From Lichenostomus cassidix (taxonomy: Eukaryota; Chordata; Aves; Passeriformes; Meliphagidae), in the NCBI GenBank assembly GCA_008360975.2, contig CM039182.1:19998324-20062323 (forward strand): 64,000 nucleotides of DNA. The letters run 5' to 3'. Positions 59,401 to 64,000 of this stretch are shown one piece after another (positions within the stretch are counted from its first letter, which is position 1; each line of letters starts with the position of its first letter). Below the pieces are notes generated by a model. The model had not been told where the DNA came from and did not search any database. It worked only from the letters and a program-made list of their open reading frames with translations. Both the position numbers and the translations under genes were made by a program.

Positions 59401-62329
59401 AATAGTTTTCTAAAGATAGAAACAGTGACAGCATGTTAATATTTCCACTGTACCTTTGCAGAGGCTGACAGTGTCCTTGCACAACTGCATCACAGCATCA
59501 TTAGATTAAAGCCTGCCTGGCTGCTTTTATTCCTTTTTCTCCTCTGGATCTCTAATGTTGCATCTTCCTTTAGGATACAGTGCTTTCTTGAATTGGTTAT
59601 TTGTTTTTACCCTGTGGAGTGCTGTGCAGTCCTGGTTAGTGTCTGTTAGGGAGTTTGTGTGACTGAGAATCAAACACTGCTGTGCTTGCAGCATAGTAAA
59701 ACATTCTGTAAATGACTGGGTTTTCACCTCAAGGAAGGCAGCTTGGCGAGATTCTCGTGTTGCCTAACTGGAGGTGCTAAAGTTTGTCTGTAGCTCCATG
59801 GTGACTTGCTGGAGTGGCTGCGTGGTCCAGTCCCTGTTCTTGTGCTGCACCCCTCCCTTCATGCCCTGTCTGGCCTCAGCCTCATCCCACACCGAGCTGT
59901 TCTGGCACACTGCCATGGCAAAACCTACAATGGCAACAGAATGAAAAAACTGGTTCATGCCAAGAGACTGGGGTATTTCACAGTCAAAGCAACAGAGGGG
60001 GTAAGACCATTCAAATGGATTGTAGGGACACAACAGGAACCATTTGTTGTCTGACTGCTGTTGGACAGACCCAGTAGTCCTCTGAAAGCTTGATCAAGTT
60101 CAGAAGGTAACATCACTGAGGGTCTGCCTGGTCAGAAAGGAGAGATAGACCCCTGCAAAGGGGATTGGCAGTGCAGCAGCTGTTCTGGAGAGCTAGAGCC
60201 CATCTCTCTCTGTGGTACCAGAAGGTGTTTAAGGCACCTACCCTGAGGACTCTAGGTGCCTAGGCTGCTGATTATTGTTCACCCTTCTCTCTTTCCCATT
60301 TCAGACATTTTAACAAGCTGTTGACCACCTGCAGATTAAGAAATGATAAGTGGAAAAACTTCTCAGTTCACTGATGGTAAACCTGCATAAACTTGCTTGT
60401 TATACAGCATGCCTTTGCTTTCAGTCTCTTCTAATCCCAGCATCTTAAACAGCATATGCAGAGAAGAGAGCTGAACAAGGTTTGGGGAAGTTGAGACCAG
60501 TTACTCTCACTTTTATTCTCTTTTCTTGGTGCAGTAGTGAAATGACTGACATATGACCATGCTTGACAAAAGATGAAATTCTCTGTCTTGTGTGACTCAG
60601 GAAAAGAATCTAAGTGATCTAGGTGACTTGGAACCTTCTGTGGCTCTCTGAATTACTAGTGAAATATTCCTGTTGTTATGTATTAGTTGATTTTATTCAG
60701 TGTAGGTATCTGGGTTGGTTAATTGATCTAGATTAATGGTTAATTGGTCGTGTGCACCTTGAGCCTGCACACTACTCTGTGGTGGAGCTACAGCCTGACA
60801 CGGCAATCTGGGTTTAGAACCATTAGACCTAGAGATATTTTTTTGTCCTGTCACACGCCCTTCTGTGACAAGTTTGTGGAGGGAGGTCCTGAATATCCAT
60901 GTGGTAGCTCCTCCAGGAGCACTCTGGTTCACAAAGCATGAATCCACCTGTATACATGCAGGAGTCTGTGAGACCAAGCCCAAGGAATATTCTGTGGAGT
61001 GCTTTATTCTGAAACAGCTGTATGTCAAACAGCTAATAGCCACTAGTTGCATGCTTTGAAGCAGTAGACTTCTTACACATGAGCCTTTTAGTTAAACGTG
61101 CATTAGTTTGAAATATTCAAAGCCAGGTAATGCTTCATCTTCTGGTACTTTAGCAGCAGGTCTCTTTAATCTCTAGGTCTGCCAGCCAGCAGCAGTGACA
61201 GGGGGTTGTGTAGTTACTTTATAAGACCCAAATCTCTTTATTTTTAATTCCGTCGGTTTTGGCAGGATCATCTTTCTCTGAGTTTCTGGACAGACAAATT
61301 TCAAATGCTGCTGATCTCTCAGGGTACTCTGGGGAAATCCTTAAGACTTTTCAGCTACAGCATACAACAAGTGGGCAGATTTATATTTACTAAGCTGTGT
61401 TCCAGATTTTCATAAAGTATTTAATTGGCTCTAAATGATCATTATGATCAAGTAGAGCAGAAACACTCTGCAGCATGCCACTAAACAAAGGAACCATTGC
61501 TGTTATTTCATGGTCTTCTTTCATAAGGGTGCATTTCAGAATACCTTCCTATTCTGGGAACACAGCTCACCAGGGAAATGACCCGGGGTTACTGGGTTAC
61601 AGTACAGGGGTAGCAGCCTGTCAGTGTGCTCTGGGTGTTGAGCGAATTCCAGCAATGCAGCAAGAGCTTAACACGATGGGAGAACATCAGCTTGAGTTTG
61701 CAAGTGACCAAGGAGTAAGCACAGTACTGTGATGTGTGGTAATTGAGCTCACATCACTCTGAGCACAAGCAATAACTGCCCTTGGGCGGCAGGTACTGGC
61801 AGATACTGCTTTAAGGATAACAGTCTGAGTGTGAAATACAGGGAGTGGCATCCTCATGTTGCCATCTGAAGAACATTCAAGTGTGTCTTTTGCTAAATGC
61901 TGATGTACCTTCAGTAATGTATCAGTGCTTGTTGCTGCACCTGGTACTGCTGTGTCTTGTCTTTTTTTCATCCCTCTTTTCTCCAGTGAGGGAGGAAACT
62001 CACAATGCATGATGGAAGTACTTAATGATCCCATCATGGTTTCAAGGCAAGAGCCCATCAGAATGAATCATGCTAATGGTTGTGACAGGATACCCTATTG
62101 TCAATATAGCAGGGTTTAAATTCCTCACTATTCACTTTGGTCTCTGACAAGAGAAGATTCTTCACAGCAAGTCTGTACTTCAACAACATGCTAGGCTTCT
62201 CAGCTCTTGGTTTGGCTGTGAGATGTTTCCCTGAAAACACCTCCTTATTGGTGTATTTATTGTCAGTGTTTACAGTACAAACCCATTCTTAAATTCATGT
62301 GATATAGGAGTATAACAGCTGGCATTTCT

Positions 62330-62402
62330 GCATCTTTATATGTACTATTTATATAGTAACTTCATATGTATTCTTTATGTTAATATTCTTTATATTCTTT
62401 TC
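62330..62402 (+). repeat. AT-rich quasi-repeat (TATTCTTTAT-like)
   Basis: Variants of TATTCTTTAT recur through an AT-rich patch in the downstream region. Confidence 0.5.
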
Positions 62403-64000
62403 TTTGAGTACCTAATTAAAATTATTTTAAATATTCCTTTTTTTTTTAATGCCACCAGAGTAAAGCATGTGGGAAGTTACATAATGTCACCTAAAAAACA
62501 ATCATATAAGCCAAAATAATTTTAAGGATATTTGATTGATTTCTGGAAGAGTATTTTTGTTAGTCATTTGGACACTTGCATCTTAGATTTTCCTTTCTAG
62601 GGTAGGTCTAAGAGGCAACCTCTGCTTCTGATTTAGTTCAAGATCTGTAAGTGAGAAAACAGGTAAATGGAGAGGCCCTAATGGGGCTGCTCCTCAGGGA
62701 TGGCAAATGCGTGGCTTTTCTTTCAGAGACTGGTCCGTGTGTCAAAATGTAATTTCATAAAATTACCATGATAGCTTTTGCCCAGAGGTTTCATTTTCTC
62801 TTAAAATGTGTGTTGTTTGCATTCATTTCAGCTCCATTCTTTCCAATGCAATTGTCAAAGCAGAGCTTATTCCCCCGTGGAGCTGGTATAATTGTGCTTC
62901 TCCACATGCGCCAAGCTCTGTATGAAGCTGCTAGTGTAGGCTCTGCTGCTGCTGTTCCAAAAAGGTTCCTCAAATTCTCTCAGTGCTGAACTTATTTATG
63001 TTTTCAGATGTGAACTTGATATTGTCTGAGTAGAATGTGTGCAGCATAATATAGAAATGTCCCTGTGCAGGGTTTAGGAGGAGGCAGGAGCTCCTCAGCC
63101 GTGTGTGTGCTTTTATTACAGAAAACCAAGATGAAGTTGCATTGTTGAGTCATCTGTTACAGCTGATTTAATTTGTACTTTGTTTTCATGTTTTAAGTGC
63201 CTGATGTTTTTTTGTCAAGGAGGCAATGGTTTCACTATTATAAGGCATACTTAGAATTCTGTACTTGTTACCTGTTCTGTAATAGAATATTTTTGCAATT
63301 TATGTTTGGAAATAAAGACTTATTAGGCATAATTGTGGTGGGTTTTCTCTTTCGTGAATTTATGAGACTAAACAATCGAAAATATGTTTCCTGAGGCAGC
63401 AGCATGGACAGTGCATTAGTCTGAATCCTCTGGAACGGTATTAGCAACTGACAGTAGAAATGCAGACAGTTCCTGAAAACTGTGCAAGGAAAAAAGCAAG
63501 CTGTGCTTAGAAGCACGTATGGGGGTTGGAGCACTGGTGCATGTGTAAGTATCTGTTGTTTAAATGGTACCTTCATGTGATTTCAGTCTTTTCTGTTCTT
63601 GAATGGCAATACAATTAACCATCTTCTTTCATTATGTCTAATGATTTGAAATACTTTTCAAAAATTATTGTTTTAAGAAAAATCAAGGGAAGGAACCAAA
63701 CAAGAAAACACAATTATTACCATCATCCTCAGAGAATAGATCCTAAATTTGAAAACTATCTCTAAAAATAACTAAACACTTCAAGAACAATGATTAATGG
63801 GAAATGTTTCAACCATAGATGCAAAGTTTTTTATGCAAAATACTGACCATGAATCCATGTCTGATAGATGTGTCTCTAGTAGATGTCTATGCATATTTAG
63901 TGGCTTATGTTGGGATTTTTTTCTTAATACAGGTTTTGATCACATATGAAGATGCTTGTAGTGAATGAATTTCAAACAGATGAAGTTCAGAGAAAGAATT

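Larger units (their letters stand above)
52556..64000. other. Downstream intergenic DNA, no gene recognised
   Basis: AT-rich sequence with short chance frames, one 43-bp tandem duplication, a short inverted repeat at 60232-60261 and an AT-rich patch at 62.3 kb. In mammals VIM lies beyond the 3' end of ST8SIA6, but none of its exons is seen here. Confidence 0.6.

Noticed and set aside
52556..64000. Exons of a neighbouring gene such as VIM downstream
   Set aside because: No rod-domain-like or other protein-like segment with splice borders was found on either strand.
1..64000. Bacterial or viral features, CRISPR array, endogenous retrovirus
   Set aside because: No spaced direct repeats, no LTR pair and no retroviral protein motifs were seen. 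The only mobile elements supported are CR1 and SINE types.

Overview
This window is vertebrate nuclear DNA, almost certainly from a bird and probably from a passerine. The sequence has long AT-rich non-coding stretches, one GC-rich CpG island, and a gene split by GT-AG introns. It carries several CR1 LINE fragments with the typical avian 3' end. One repeat at about 13.89-14.00 kb looks like a tRNA-Ile-derived SINE with a CR1-type tail, the structure known for the passerine element TguSINE1. No family or species assignment was checked against a database.

One protein-coding gene is present and appears complete: ST8SIA6, an alpha-2,8-sialyltransferase, on the + strand. I rebuilt it by hand as eight coding exons between 17957 and 51469. 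They encode 398 residues, the length I recall for the human protein. The N-terminus is a signal-anchor segment, followed by a stem encoded by small exons. The catalytic domain is encoded from the end of exon 5 through exon 8. It carries sialylmotif L (exons 6-7), motif S, motif III (HHYYDN) and motif VS (H-x4-E), the last three in exon 8. Intron 1 is only 249 bp, and introns 2-7 range from about 1.1 to 11.1 kb. Six of the seven introns are phase 2, so exons 2, 3, 4 and 7 are each a multiple of three.

Layout: 1-16.9 kb is upstream intergenic sequence with old repeats and no recognisable gene. A CR1 lies at 16.90-17.42 kb. It is followed by a CpG-island promoter (17.52-18.48 kb) that contains exons 1 and 2. 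The region 18.4-51.0 kb is exons and introns, with a CR1 in intron 2, another in intron 5, a MIR/CORE-SINE-like relic just upstream of exon 7, a 53-bp minisatellite and several short tandem duplications. From 51.47 kb comes the 3' UTR with candidate poly(A) signals at 51635 and 52529. The rest, to 64 kb, is downstream intergenic sequence with no gene I can support.

I found no new multi-gene system. The points most worth a second look are a near-perfect pre-miRNA-like hairpin at 1967-2024, an in-frame open extension upstream of the ST8SIA6 start, a strong splice donor just after the stop codon, the modular phase-2 stem exons, two G-quadruplex motifs and the SINE that points to a passerine. Most open reading frames in the window are chance frames.
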